Assembly (NCBI GenBank): GCA_956465555.1
Contig: OY101116.1
Location: 2,170,001 to 2,234,000 of the forward strand
Origin: Nitzschia sp. pyKryTriq1
Taxonomy: Eukaryota > Bacillariophyta > Bacillariophyceae > Bacillariales > Bacillariaceae
Direction of reading: 5' to 3'
DNA: 64,000 nucleotides
Positions 50,718-61,195 of this stretch are shown here, piece by piece. The translations under genes were made by a program, and so were the position numbers. The notes beneath the pieces were generated by a model, which saw only the letters and a list, made by a program, of their open reading frames with translations, did not search any database and was not told where the DNA came from. The number at the start of each line of letters is the position of its first letter. The stretch's first letter is position 1.

Positions 50718-51261
50718 TATGATCTCATATTGGCTTTCCGTGGAAACGTGTGGCAACCATTTTGGATGATGAGTAGAGGTTGCTATTGTGTGTCATTATG
50801 ATGTGTGATAATAATACCGGTAGGATTGATGTGTGCTTCGCTTTCTCTCTTTTTTTTCTGAAAGCAGAGGGTTCTCAAAATCAAATACAAAGCGGTGTCA
50901 ACAAGTATCGAGTTTCGTTCACGGATGCGAATCCCGTGATGATGTTTCGACCGTCGGAAGATCGGACGAGTCAACCCAGCAGCGCTCGAAGTGATCGTGG
51001 GATCTGAAGTACAGTACCATATTATGGCAGTCGGTCTATGATGTTACTTCAGATCTTGGACACTTGAAATGACCATCAGTAGCATGCTGTGGGAGCAGTA
51101 CTGAATGGATTCTACTGTAATATATATGGTTGAGTGGTGTTGAGCAAGATCTCGAACCACGATTAGTTTTAGCAAAAGAGAGAGACGAAAGAATAGTATG
51201 ATACGGCGATATCCGACATTATGATCAACTGGTCTCTCAATTTGGCTTTGGCTTCCGCGCT

Positions 51262-51390
51262 CTTCTAGGTGAACTAATCTACGCATACGTTACCTGCCGC
51301 CCTGACATTGGCTACGCCATTATCACGCTGAGCAAGTTCGCTACATGCCCGTCTGCTTACCACTTTTCCATGCTGAAGAAGTTGGCCAAG
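51262..51390 (+). mobile_element. Ty1/copia-type retrotransposon fossil (pol fragment)
   Basis: A short stretch encodes the strongly conserved segment just after the copia reverse transcriptase domain (GELIYAYVTCRPDIGYAI, LSKFATCPSAYHFSMLKKLAK). Only about 130 bp remain; no LTR, gag or integrase part is seen nearby. It is a broken, old-looking remnant. Copia elements of the CoDi lineages are common in diatoms. Confidence 0.85.
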
Positions 51391-51534
51391 TCCTCTCCCG
51401 AGCAACGACGAACATTCGTCCCTCGCCTCTCGCGCCAAAACCAAGATCCCGATAGATCACACTTTGTCCGACGCGCGTAGACCCGACGGACGAGGACAGA
51501 CTGGTCTGCTCCCCGACCGTCCGGCTACCGGTGC
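51391..51534 (+). repeat. Dispersed repeat, copy B
   Basis: Shares its blocks in the same order with the minus strand of 25352-25478, with about 25 additional bases after the first block. It starts directly at the end of the copia fossil and ends near CTACCGGTGCA. Either both copies derive from an element whose body is not in this window, or the sequence was inserted twice. Confidence 0.85.
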
Positions 51535-51669
51535 ATGGATCAACACAAAAGACGGGTCTCTCGCCACAGCACACAGGAACAAGGAACAACTACAGGTCAA
51601 CCACGAGATCTTTTAATCTAACATTATGATCTTTAACCACGTCTTCAAAGTTGCCTCGATCTCTCTAGT

Positions 51670-53833
51670 CTATGATATGACAGCGTCGTCTACGGGTAGG
51701 CCATTTGGATGATCAGGATCATTGCCATCCTCATCAAACTCTCCTGCCGATGGCACCACACATGAGAGTTCCAGCTCATTTTCTCCATCGTCGCCCATTG
51801 CTGGAAGCTCCATTTGCATAGCGTAATCCTTGGCATTGGAATTCGGTCTCCAAAGTATTGCCACGCCAAGTATGACGAATAAGTTGTTCAGATGCATGGT
51901 TGCCTCAAACATCCAAACCTGGTCCGAACTCAGGATGCCAGATACACCATCGATGATCGAAAAGACGAACCATGCCAGAGAAATGAAAAAGGCAATCATG
52001 ATAATAGATCGGAGCCGAAGGTGTCGTCGTAATTTCGTCGTCTGTCCCATGTTTTTGAGGTACTCTGTGGTGGCGTAGAGCGAAGAAATGATCCAGAAGA
52101 AGAAGATCAAATTGACGGCAACCACCGCGAGAGAAACAAGCAGGGTCAAATCCAGTAATTCTTCCTCGGTATTGGCAGACCAAGATTCCATTTTGTCAAC
52201 TGCCAGAACGAGAAAGAAATCCCGAACCATCGTCAAACCGCAATAAGTCATCCCGAGAATGATAATTTTGACCAGAGCAAGTCCCAGGCTATCCCTGACA
52301 ACACCCCAGCCCATGGAAACCATTACAAATAGGCACCGCGAGATACCTCGTTTGAGGACTCCAATGATGACAGCTAGGGCAGCGCGCAAGATAGATTGAA
52401 GCGATGAGGAATTGAAAAGGATGCAATGTGTGTCTGTGGAACGGCACAGAGAGTATCATGTTCGCCACATACCTGACCAGATGATGCCCATTGACCGCAA
52501 TCCGTCTATATTCCAAATTCCCAGATCGGTGGCGCGAAAAAAGAATTCCAAGAGCCCCAGGAGCATTGTGGCCAAGATGAACTTTTGAATGGGAATGGCA
52601 GCATCTTGATACATTTTCATACCGCACCAGTACCATAGGACAAGAAGCAGGTACACAATGGTCATGGCAATGTAGAAGAACATCAGACCAAACATTTCGC
52701 CAGGTAGGAATCCTTTTACCGATTTCCACTCCATGCTACCAAGCGAGAACACGTCCATTCCATAGTCGTCACAGTTTGCGAGGATAAGGACGTAGTCCCC
52801 CGTGACCTCGACTTCAAACATTGGTTTTTCCAAATAAAACTCCTGATCTGGGTCTGTTGGAACTTCAATTGTCCTATGTTCTCCCTGGAATACATTTGAA
52901 TCGATCATCAGACGCCCCATCATGTCACTGTTGCATTTGTTGTCCGCTACCGTGTTCTCCGAACAGCAGTAGCTGAGACCTCCAGTCACCTCTTCATCGC
53001 GCACTCCAACTCCAAGGGACGACCAGTCGCAGCCTCCCCAAATATTTTTCTTACAGTCATCTGGAATTCGAAAAAGCACAACATCGAGTATTTGTTTGAC
53101 TTTTTGAGCGCCTCCACCTGGTTCTGTCCCCGCCGCCTGGTCGCCACCACCTGCTGTGTTTCCTTCGTCGTCTACTAGATTCCTTCTTCGACGACGACCG
53201 CCATTCGAAGGCGCCGGCGTGGCGACATCTGTCGGATCTATAGGAGACGGCGCGGACGTCTCGAGGCCACTACTACCAGTTGCAAACGTCGGCACATCGC
53301 TTGCCGTGTCTCCGCCAGGAGCTGGCTTGGGTGCCTCTGTACTGCTGCTGCGGCTGCCGCCACTACTATTCGCACTACTGGGCGATGGGGTCGATATCCC
53401 CCCTGCGGCTGGAACACCTGTTACAGCCCCCGGAGAATATGATGGACTGACGGTAGTGGTGGTGTCGTCCCAGTCATCGTCACCCTGGCCCCCCTTGCCG
53501 TCGTTGTTGCCGTCGTCATCCTTGAAAAAATCATCGTCAAAGCTAGGCACAACAGTCGTCAGAAATTTGACCTGGGACAAATCGACATGCGCGGGAGCCT
53601 CCAACCATCCTAGCAAAAGTGAAATACAACGATCGAACGAGACAAAAAAGTGAGTCAAAAATAATTCCTCGCTGACTGGATGTGCTACCGATAAAGAGAA
53701 TAGACGAACCTCGCACATAGTGGACTTCTTCACTGTCGGCATCCAAAATCAACGAAAGTGGGAGAATCTCTGACCGGACAACGACTTGAGAGAGCAGTAT
53801 CAGGAGCGATAAGAAACTGCCTGGACGGATCAT
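51670..53833 (-). CDS. LUSTR-type seven-transmembrane protein (GPR107/108, TMEM87-like)
   Basis: Three exons: 53710..53833, 52473..53609 and 51670..52373, with introns of 100 and 99 bp; 654 aa. The first exon is a signal peptide (MIRPGSFLSLLILLSQVVVRS). The luminal part (about 24-335) includes an acidic Asp/Gly stretch and a long Ser/Thr/Pro-rich, probably O-glycosylated region. A Cys-rich folded part follows (GGCDWSS, SYCCSENTVADNKC). Seven hydrophobic helices follow, beginning FGLMFFYIAMTIVYLLLVLWYW. The family signature is ISRCLFVMVSMGWGVVRDSLG. The tail is acidic. LUSTR proteins reside in Golgi or endosomal membranes and act in trafficking. The first junction reads HYVR-GWLEAPAHVDLSQV. 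The last junction uses a CCCTAG acceptor; this is the least certain boundary. Confidence 0.8.
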
Positions 53834-54370
53834 TCTGACAGCAGACTGGGGAATGAATATTATACGAGTATCCACTCAAACAGCAGTTTGAAGTTGCAAT
53901 GCGATCCGCCTGCGACTGAATGCAATCTTTCCTGTTGTCCTTTGTCCTTTTCTCGCACGCTTCACGCTCGCTTCTCGCACCCGCCAGACGAACCCTACCG
54001 GTACCGGTACAGTACACGTACCGGTACATGCAAGTAGCGTGGCGTGGCCGGACCAAGCGATGCCTCCTCCGTCCGCCTCCTTCAATTTTCGCCTCTGCGC
54101 GTTTTGGAATTTGAAATTGGAATAATCCGAATAATATCAATCAAATCAGTCGAAAACACGAATCTTTTGCTCCAGCGTACACGTACGAGCGCTATTGGCT
54201 ACCGGTAGAACTATAATAGCGATGTTACTCGTAGAGCTACTACGTATAAAGGAGAGATTGCATCATGACGACGTAGCTAGTCTACTGTAGGTGTACTGTA
54301 CTTTGCTGGAAATGTTTGTGTACTGTCTATTATTCGTCGAGAGAGAAAGAGAGAGCATTATTCAACTTTA
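53834..54370. other. Intergenic region with GTAC and CTAG motifs
   Basis: About 0.54 kb. ACCGGTACCGGTACAGTACACGTACCGGTAC-type sequence is at 53996-54030, shorter GTAC words at 54180-54210 and GAGAGA at 54340. No gene recognised. Confidence 0.5.
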
Positions 54371-57167
54371 TTAAAGAGACATGAATACTGGCTTGCCGCT
54401 GAAGGAGTCATAGATAGCTTCGTCAGACAACTGAACCACCTTGTCCGGCGACTGGAATTTGCCCTGCGCAATCAGTGTAGAAATGGTTCCGTTCCTTTTG
54501 TCCCCACTGAGCGCCACAACAATATCATCCACTTTCTTCCAGTAGTCGTCGACCCACTCGATTTCGGGCTTGGGTTTAGAAGAAGAATCGTCGGCTTCAG
54601 ACCCCAAGGCATATTTTCTGTAAATCGCAGCTTCCAAGGCAATCGCTATAGCATCGTGATTCACCTCATGGTTATGAGGAATGAACGGGGCCGCCTGTCG
54701 AAGAAACTCCAGAGCGAATGATCGAGTCTCATCGGTGGGCGCTTCAATCGGCAATTTTCCGGTGATCCAGTCCGGAATCATCTGCTGCTTTTTAGCCGAC
54801 GGGATAGATGTGGATAGTTTCTCGGAAGAGGCACTCTTCGTTACATTCTTCGTGGTTTCTGTCGGCCTCATCAGTTTACCCAAGGAAAACTTCTTCCGTT
54901 CCACCTTGACTTCTTTCTGTAGAGGAATAGCACAATCAGATGATGATTCCACCACTTTTTCAAGACTACCGATGCGTTGGATGGGGGACGCTAACGGTGC
55001 CTTTGGCGGACCAGTGGCAGCAGTGGTAGGAATTTCTTGGTTTTTTGAACCCTCTTGTTTTACCACTGTTGGCTCGGGCTTTGACGGAGGCAGAGTCTCT
55101 TCCGTAAACAGTTTCTTCATTTCAAAACCAGGAACTCGATCTTGCAACGTTGCTTCGTAATGCGACTTCAACGCGTTCTTCAATTGCTTGTATTCCTCCT
55201 TCCTATCGTCAGGGAGAACTTTTTTGGCCGGATTGAGAAGCTGTGTGATGACGAGTGGCAAGAGCGCCCAATGAATCCTTTGCACAAGCGGTAAAAGTTC
55301 AGTCAATACTTTCACAAGCCCGTCGATATCACTCGCATCAAGTGCGACTTTCCAAAGATTAAAGAGCGGTTGAAATTCATCGCTGCTTTCTTTGCATTTC
55401 TTAAACTCAGCGATCTTTCGTTTCTTTTCGGATGGGGCCTTTTTGACTTTTTCGACAGTCTTGTCAATCTTGTGCTTCATAGTTGTTGGCTTTTTCTTCG
55501 GAGCTTCCTTTTGAGATTTCGAACTGGAACGCAATGGTTTTGATTTCACGCGCCCGGAACCGTCACCTGAAGGCACACGTTCTGCATTGAAATCTTCGTC
55601 GTCACTGTCATCTTCGGATCCGCTATCTCCCATCGCAAACTTGTAGTCCTCGTCTGGATCTCGTGGCGATGGAGCGTTGACGTCATCAATGGTCTCTACC
55701 TGGTCCTGGGCGGCGTCGATTGGGTTCTCTTCAGACTTCATGGCGGGTTCTTCCTCTTCAACAGCCATCGACCCCGTCTTAATTTCAGACGATTCCTTCT
55801 CATCTGTTTTCTTCGTCTTCTTTCCTCCTTTCTTGGCCTTTTTCGGCAGATTCGGAGTGATCTCCTCCTCTACTGGCTCTTCTTCCGCTTTTTTCCTTTT
55901 CTTCCATCCTGCTTTCTTCGTTGGCTCTTTCTCCTCTTTCACTTTCGTCTTCCCCTTTCCTTTCTTTGTAGCAATTGGCGGTGCTCCCAGATCAAGAGAA
56001 TTGTCTTCTTCGTCTGACGTCATTGCATAAGCCTCAATGAAGTCGCTCTCCATATATCCATGTCGATCCTTCGGATCCTTTTCAAGATCTCCTGCCATCT
56101 CCTTCAAGCCCTCGACAAGAAGCTTCAAGTTGCCAGGAACTGGCTTCCCCTCATCCAACTTCTTTTGGGTCGCCGCAGGAATCTTGGCGAGTCCCTTCTT
56201 CACTCCTGCTTCATAGCTTGTAAGCTTATTTGACGGCACGAAAGAATACGCATTTGCTGGATCTGCAGACGAACCATACCAATATCTTCGTGGGTAGAAA
56301 ATTCAAAAATGGTGAGGCCAACAAACTAGCAGTTCGACGCTCTCGTTTCTTTCAACTTTCCGTACTTACACCAAGTTTGTCATGAAAGCAAGCCGGTTCG
56401 CTGCTTTCACCTATTGTGGGATTTGAATGAAAATTAAGTGAGCGATGCGATAGAAGATATCTGCGTGGTACTGATAGACCCTGCCTGCGCTTCGTGTTTC
56501 GTACCTTATCATACATATCGAGCCACATGTCCCGAACCCCGCCAGGAGGGACCGAGTACGGATTCATGACCAAACAAGGAAGAAATTGCTTCCCCCATTT
56601 CGAGAAATATATTTGCCCAAAGCTTTCCTTGGTAGAGTCGGGAACATCCGCCATGATCATATCTCGGGCTTCCTCGAATATTCGTTTCTTCCTTTCCAGA
56701 TTTGTGTCCAGCATCTTCTTCGCAGCGGCCGGAGTGGCGGCTTCCGCGAGTTGGGACTGTTCACCAACAGTTTGAGAAGATGATGATTCTTCCAACGGAT
56801 CATCCATTGGAGTATCTTCTTTCTTGTTTTTTTTCTTTTTGGGAGTCGGAGTCGTCTTTATTTGCTCACTTTTGCTTGCAACGAGTTCTTTCCACTTCTC
56901 CGACTTGTCTTGTAACCGCCGAAGGATACTTTTCTTTTCATTTCGGTCCAAGGCGAAACCTTGGGTAATGTCCGAGGCGACCGCTTCCAGAAATTTGTGG
57001 AAGGGATGCTTCTTATCATTCTTGTCGGGAAGGCTGGCACCTGGCTCGAGAATAGGATCCGACTCGCTCACACCGATCGACATGAACAATTCCCCCTTCT
57101 GCCACTTTTCGATTCCCACTTTCACGTGATCCTCCAGCAAATCATCGGATATCTGAGTGGCCGCCAT
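54371..57167 (-). CDS. PWWP-like / LEDGF-type nuclear protein
   Basis: Three exons: 56505..57167, 56370..56410 (41 bp) and 54371..56285, with introns of 94 and 84 bp; 872 aa. The small middle exon joins MWLDMYDK-VKAANRLAFMTNLV-YWYGSSADPANAYSFVPSNK and so completes a PWWP-like domain at about residues 195-285 (KWGKQFLPCLVMNPYSVPP, YWYG, YSFVP, YEAGVKKGL). The following region is Lys/Glu-rich with nuclear-localisation-type stretches (KKGKGKTKVKEE, KKAGWKKRKK). A helical domain at about 530-620 (FQPLFNLWKVALDASDIDGLVKVLTELL, WALLPLVITQLLNPAKKV) has the cadence of the LEDGF integrase-binding/TFIIS N-terminal bundle. PWWP domains read methylated histone H3K36. Reader-plus-adaptor function is inference from architecture. 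Start at 57167 is preferred over an upstream in-frame ATG at 57233. Confidence 0.65.
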
Positions 57168-57746
57168 GTTGGTACTTCGTGATGTAACGATAGCAATGAG
57201 CAACGAAGGAGCCACCACCAACACTACTGGCACTGTACAATACAGTTATCTCCTTGCTTTCTTTTGGTGATGTGGTCATGTTCGTGCCTTTCATCTCTCA
57301 TCTCTATTCTTCCTTTTGCATCGTCGCTCCGCTCGATGTTCGATGCGATGTTATTACCGGTGGTATCGCGGGTCGCGGGTTGACCGACCCAGACTTTCCC
57401 GCGCGGTGTATGGTGTATACGGTACCAGGTACACGTACAGGTAGATCGGTCGTCGGTCTTCGGACACCCAGGACATGTTTGGGTCAAATTAATCGATGTA
57501 AATAATGTTCCCCACGCGCGCCGCCGCCGGCCCGGCCAGACGGACACGAAATCCAAAACGAAAATCCATCGACGATGATGATGATATGCGATGATGACCC
57601 GACTTCTATCCGATCCATCCCATGTTGTATTCGTTGCAATTGTTCCAATTCAAGTACCTATCTTCTGAAGCTACACACTTATCTCAAACGGCCTCTCCTG
57701 TTTCCCTGGATTCTCGTTTAGTCCGTGAAATTCACACCGAGCGACC
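57168..57746. other. Divergent intergenic region
   Basis: About 0.58 kb between the PWWP-like gene and the AlgH-like gene. It has GGTACCAGGTACACGTACAGG at 57420-57440, GC-rich CGCGCGCCGCCGCCGG near 57515 and GATGATGATGAT at 57574. No gene recognised. Confidence 0.5.
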
Positions 57747-59801
57747 ATGAAGCGAAGTCCTCTCAATTTCGTCCATCTTTCGGGCTTGTTACCGCTTTTC
57801 CAACTAGACTCGGTGGGATGCTTTGCTCCTGCTCCCGCCTTTCTACAGCCAGCAAAACAATTTGTCTCCAGTACACATGCACGTTCACGTTTATTGTATT
57901 TCCCAGGAGCTGGTTCCTTATTCATGGCCGGTGACGATGACTGGCAAGACGACGAAGAGGACGATGCTCTGGCGTTAGAGGATGACGATTGGAGAGCCTT
58001 TCGTGCCAAACTTGTCATGGGCGAAAAGGGAAGCGCAGCGAAAGATAGTGCATCATCATCATCATCATCATCATCCAATACGTTGGATGGTGATCTGGAC
58101 GGTATTGGATCCCTGTTTAGCGACGAGTTTGCCACGGACGCCTCCAATACTACCAGGAATAGCGCTTCCTCCTCCGCTACAAGAACTGGCAGCGATGCTA
58201 GTTTGACTCCCCTGGACCCCTCTCAATGGGCTTACGAGTCAGGAGATGTCATTGAACAAGGGGCCGTCATATTGGGTGGTGTCGAACAAGAGTTCGGCTT
58301 TGGGTTGAGACAACAGTACTTTCACAAGGCAGCTATTTTGGTGTTGGATCATGGGAGTACGTTCACCAAGGGGATTATCTTGAACCGTCCTACGGATCTG
58401 ATGCTCGAGGACGATGTCAACGAAGGCAAGAAATGGCGCGTCTGGTTTGGTGGTGATGTGGAAGGGTTGAATGCTCGCCACCCGGATATCACCTGTGTAC
58501 ACTCGCTTTCGAACGAAATGGCAACACAGGCCAGTATTCCCATCATGAAGGATATTCAGTGGACTACCTTTCGGAATGCCAAGAAACTGGTGAAAGCAGG
58601 CGTCGCTACTGTCCAGGATTTCTGGGTATTTGTTGGCTACGCAGGCTGGGCTCCTGGACAACTTGCAGGGGAGTTGACAAGGAATAGTTGGTACATGGTA
58701 GCAACTGATTCAAGAACACTGCTGCAAGAGCTCGCCCGTCAGGGGGGAGGAGCTGACCCCCGAGATGCTGGTCTGGATACTTGGACGTTGCTGATGAATA
58801 TGATCGGGCGAAGGGAAACCGCAGACGAGCATTCCGGTGGTTTTGACGATTTGATGCTCAAAGAGTGGGCTTTCAACCACTTAGTTCCCTTTGACGAGGG
58901 CGGGGGTGCTGGTCGGCAACAACGTGACCCACAAGATTTCAATACTAATCCCGAACTCGTCTTGAAGCTGATGAGCCGTTCGCAGGAATTAGGTCGAGAT
59001 TCAATGGTTGGAACCTTATTGCGGGCATCCTCGGCTGATCGATCGCCTTTTTTGTTGGAAAACCAAGACAAGCACAAATCAGTTGTTCTTGTCCTGTCCG
59101 ATGATGAGTCGGCAAGCGTCGGCGTCGTTCTGAACCGACCATCTACCAAGGGTCTTGATATCAAGGTTGCGGACCGTAGCACTGGGGGATCAAAAGTTGT
59201 CACGATCCCGATGAGATTTGGTGGCCAGTATGTCGTACAGGGACAAGAGACTCTTCTCTGGCTCCACTGTAATGATAAACTTCGAGACTTGGGAGTCGGC
59301 AGCCCTGTGGGGGCGCCACAGCAAGACGGTATTTGGAAATGTACGTCACAAGATGTGATCACGGCGATAGGCCAAGGGCAAGCAAATGCAGAGGACTTCA
59401 TAGTCGTTAGCGGCGTTTCAGTTTGGGAGAAGAACATCGCTCAGGGGATGAACGGGATCGAAGGTGAAATTGATATGCTGAAATACGAGCCCGTCCCCCC
59501 TACTTGTCGAGACAACGTCTGGATAACTCTGCTGAGCCAGCAGCAAGTGCTCTCAGAGTCGAACTTCAGCCAAAGCCTGTCCATAAGTGAAAAAGCATGG
59601 GCATTTGCTGCAGATGGCAAGAAAGGTAAACCTCCTTCCTTCATACCGATGCTTGGTCTCGGGGAAAAATTTGATGAAGACGACGACTCGTACGTGTTTC
59701 AGAGTGATGTGAAAGTTTCGAAACTCTCCGATGACGCCCTTCGGAATTGGTGCGCGACCTTCTTGCTAGGAATGCCAGAATTCGGAACTGATGGTCTGTA
59801 G
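57747..59801 (+). CDS. Plastid-targeted protein with two AlgH/YqgE (UPF0301) domains
   Basis: Single exon, 684 aa. The N-terminus is hydrophobic and ends in VGCFAPAPAF, consistent with a complex-plastid presequence. A short acidic region (DDDWQDDEEDD) and a polyserine run at residues 103-110, encoded by a (TCA)n repeat near 58050-58075, follow. Domain 1 spans about 172-335 and has the family pattern: GAVILGGVE, FHKAAILVLDHGSTFTKGIILNRPTDL, VWFGGDV and FVGYAGWAPGQLAGELTRNSWYM. Domain 2 (about 435-570) is more diverged: HKSVVLVLSDDESASVGVVLNRPST, MRFGGQYVVQG and EDFIVVSGVSVWEKN. Bacterial YqgE/AlgH has one domain of about 185 aa and an unsettled function. Plants have single-domain chloroplast versions. 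The duplication suggests an internal pseudo-dimer. Confidence 0.82.
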   Translation: MKRSPLNFVHLSGLLPLFQLDSVGCFAPAPAFLQPAKQFVSSTHARSRLLYFPGAGSLFMAGDDDWQDDEEDDALALEDDDWRAFRAKLVMGEKGSAAKDSASSSSSSSSNTLDGDLDGIGSLFSDEFATDASNTTRNSASSSATRTGSDASLTPLDPSQWAYESGDVIEQGAVILGGVEQEFGFGLRQQYFHKAAILVLDHGSTFTKGIILNRPTDLMLEDDVNEGKKWRVWFGGDVEGLNARHPDITCVHSLSNEMATQASIPIMKDIQWTTFRNAKKLVKAGVATVQDFWVFVGYAGWAPGQLAGELTRNSWYMVATDSRTLLQELARQGGGADPRDAGLDTWTLLMNMIGRRETADEHSGGFDDLMLKEWAFNHLVPFDEGGGAGRQQRDPQDFNTNPELVLKLMSRSQELGRDSMVGTLLRASSADRSPFLLENQDKHKSVVLVLSDDESASVGVVLNRPSTKGLDIKVADRSTGGSKVVTIPMRFGGQYVVQGQETLLWLHCNDKLRDLGVGSPVGAPQQDGIWKCTSQDVITAIGQGQANAEDFIVVSGVSVWEKNIAQGMNGIEGEIDMLKYEPVPPTCRDNVWITLLSQQQVLSESNFSQSLSISEKAWAFAADGKKGKPPSFIPMLGLGEKFDEDDDSYVFQSDVKVSKLSDDALRNWCATFLLGMPEFGTDGL

Positions 59802-60265
59802 CCCGGACTTCTGTATATACAGGGAACTGAAGACGATGCCGTGTCAGTTGCTACTAGATAGGTAGCTCTCATTTCAATTGTAGAATGCTTTTTTTCACGT
59901 TCCGCAGACCCCACTTTGAATCTCAAGATGGGATGAGGCTGCCGTAATTGCTTGTCGTTCCTCGCACCTTTTTTGGCGAGATTCACGAACGCCAATGCCA
60001 CGATTCGGAAAGTGCGTCTGCCCTCTTTTCCTTCATGTGCAACGCCGCGACATTCGTGTTGTAGCTACAGGTCCACGCTCAATCGAGTATACGTTGACCC
60101 TTTCACATGCGATAAGGAAGCCAACCGAATGATACTGCAAATATAAATCTTACACCACCCATTGGCATCATCGACCTCGACGAGGAGAAATCAACCGAAA
60201 TCACGGCCACTTTTCTGCGACAATGTCTCTATTTCGCCCTTTCTGCAACTATCCATACAACAATC
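59802..60265. other. Intergenic region, nothing recognised
   Basis: 464 bp between two plus-strand genes. Ordinary sequence, without the dense GTAC tracts seen elsewhere; no gene or repeat recognised. Confidence 0.5.
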
Positions 60266-61154
60266 ATGCCGTCACTGGTCAACAAGTTGCTTTTTAATCC
60301 CCCTAGAACTACGGTGTACCGAATCCCTTCCAAGATCTTCACTCTTCGAACGTCGCTTGGTCATCGCATTGGAGTTACCCATATCCGAAAGAAAGGAGCG
60401 AATGTGACCATACTCTTTTCTCACGGCAATGCTGAAGATCTCAATACAGCATATTCCTGGATGAAAAAACTTTCAAAGAATCTTAGCGTCAATGTCATTG
60501 GGTACGACTACACTGGGTATGGGTACAGTAACAGTAAGTACAGATGGGCGTTGTTCAGCTAGAGACTCTCCCGAATATTTGTTCTAACAAGTCGGTCTCA
60601 TTTTCGATTTCGCAGCCTCGCCCGGGGAGAGAAAGTGCTACGCTGACATTGAAACAATCTATCAGTACATGATCCAAATCGTTGGACTGACCCCGGAGCA
60701 AATTGTATTATATGGTCGCTCTGTTGGATCCGGACCATCGTGTTACTTGGCGGCAAAAACAGCTATTGAGGGGAGATCCGTTGGTGGTTTGATTTTGCAC
60801 TCTCCGTTTACATCAGTCTACAGAGTGGTTTTTGGTCCATCAGCACCCACTTTGCTTGGGGACAAGTTTGTAAACGTGGATCGGTTAGTACGCGTGCAAT
60901 GTCCAGTATTCATCATTCACGGTCAACAAGACAAGATTGTGCCTATCGAGCATGGGGAGAAGCTCTACGAGACCGTTCCAGCAAAATTCCGAGCCCGACC
61001 ATTCTTTCCTCAAGACATGTCGCACAACTATCATAGCTACGAAGTAGAAGCTGCAATGATGAAAGAGCTGAATGCTTATCTTGACTACCATATACTGGCG
61101 AGGCAGCTTTGGATGAATTATGAACCCAACAGGTCTTCCACCAAATCCATTTGA
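60266..61154 (+). CDS. ABHD17-like alpha/beta hydrolase (protein depalmitoylase type)
   Basis: Two exons, 60266..60533 and 60616..61154, with an 82-bp intron; 268 aa. The N-terminus is short, with FNPPRTTVYRIPSK. The family blocks are in order: TILFSHGNAEDLNTAYSWM (HGN oxyanion segment), NVIGYDYTGYGYSN, SPGERKCYADIETIYQYM, nucleophile Ser in LYGRSVGSGPSCYLA, GLILHSPFTSVYRV, acid Asp in IIHGQQDKIVPIEHG and catalytic His in DMSHNYHS. Human ABHD17 proteins remove palmitate from Ras and PSD-95 and carry an N-terminal Cys cluster for membrane binding. That cluster is absent here, so membrane attachment must differ or the substrate is soluble. The intron sits at the same structural turn as the GYGYSN loop. 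Confidence 0.88.
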
Positions 61155-61195
61155 CGCCGGGTTGTTGAAATTAGCATACCGAGCGTTCTACTTTT

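Larger units (their letters stand above)
50718..51669. other. Intergenic region with copia fossil and dispersed repeat
   Basis: About 0.95 kb. It holds a Ty1/copia fragment (51262-51390) followed immediately by copy B of a dispersed repeat. The left part (50760-51240) includes a frame at 50780..51007 with no recognised domain. Confidence 0.6.
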
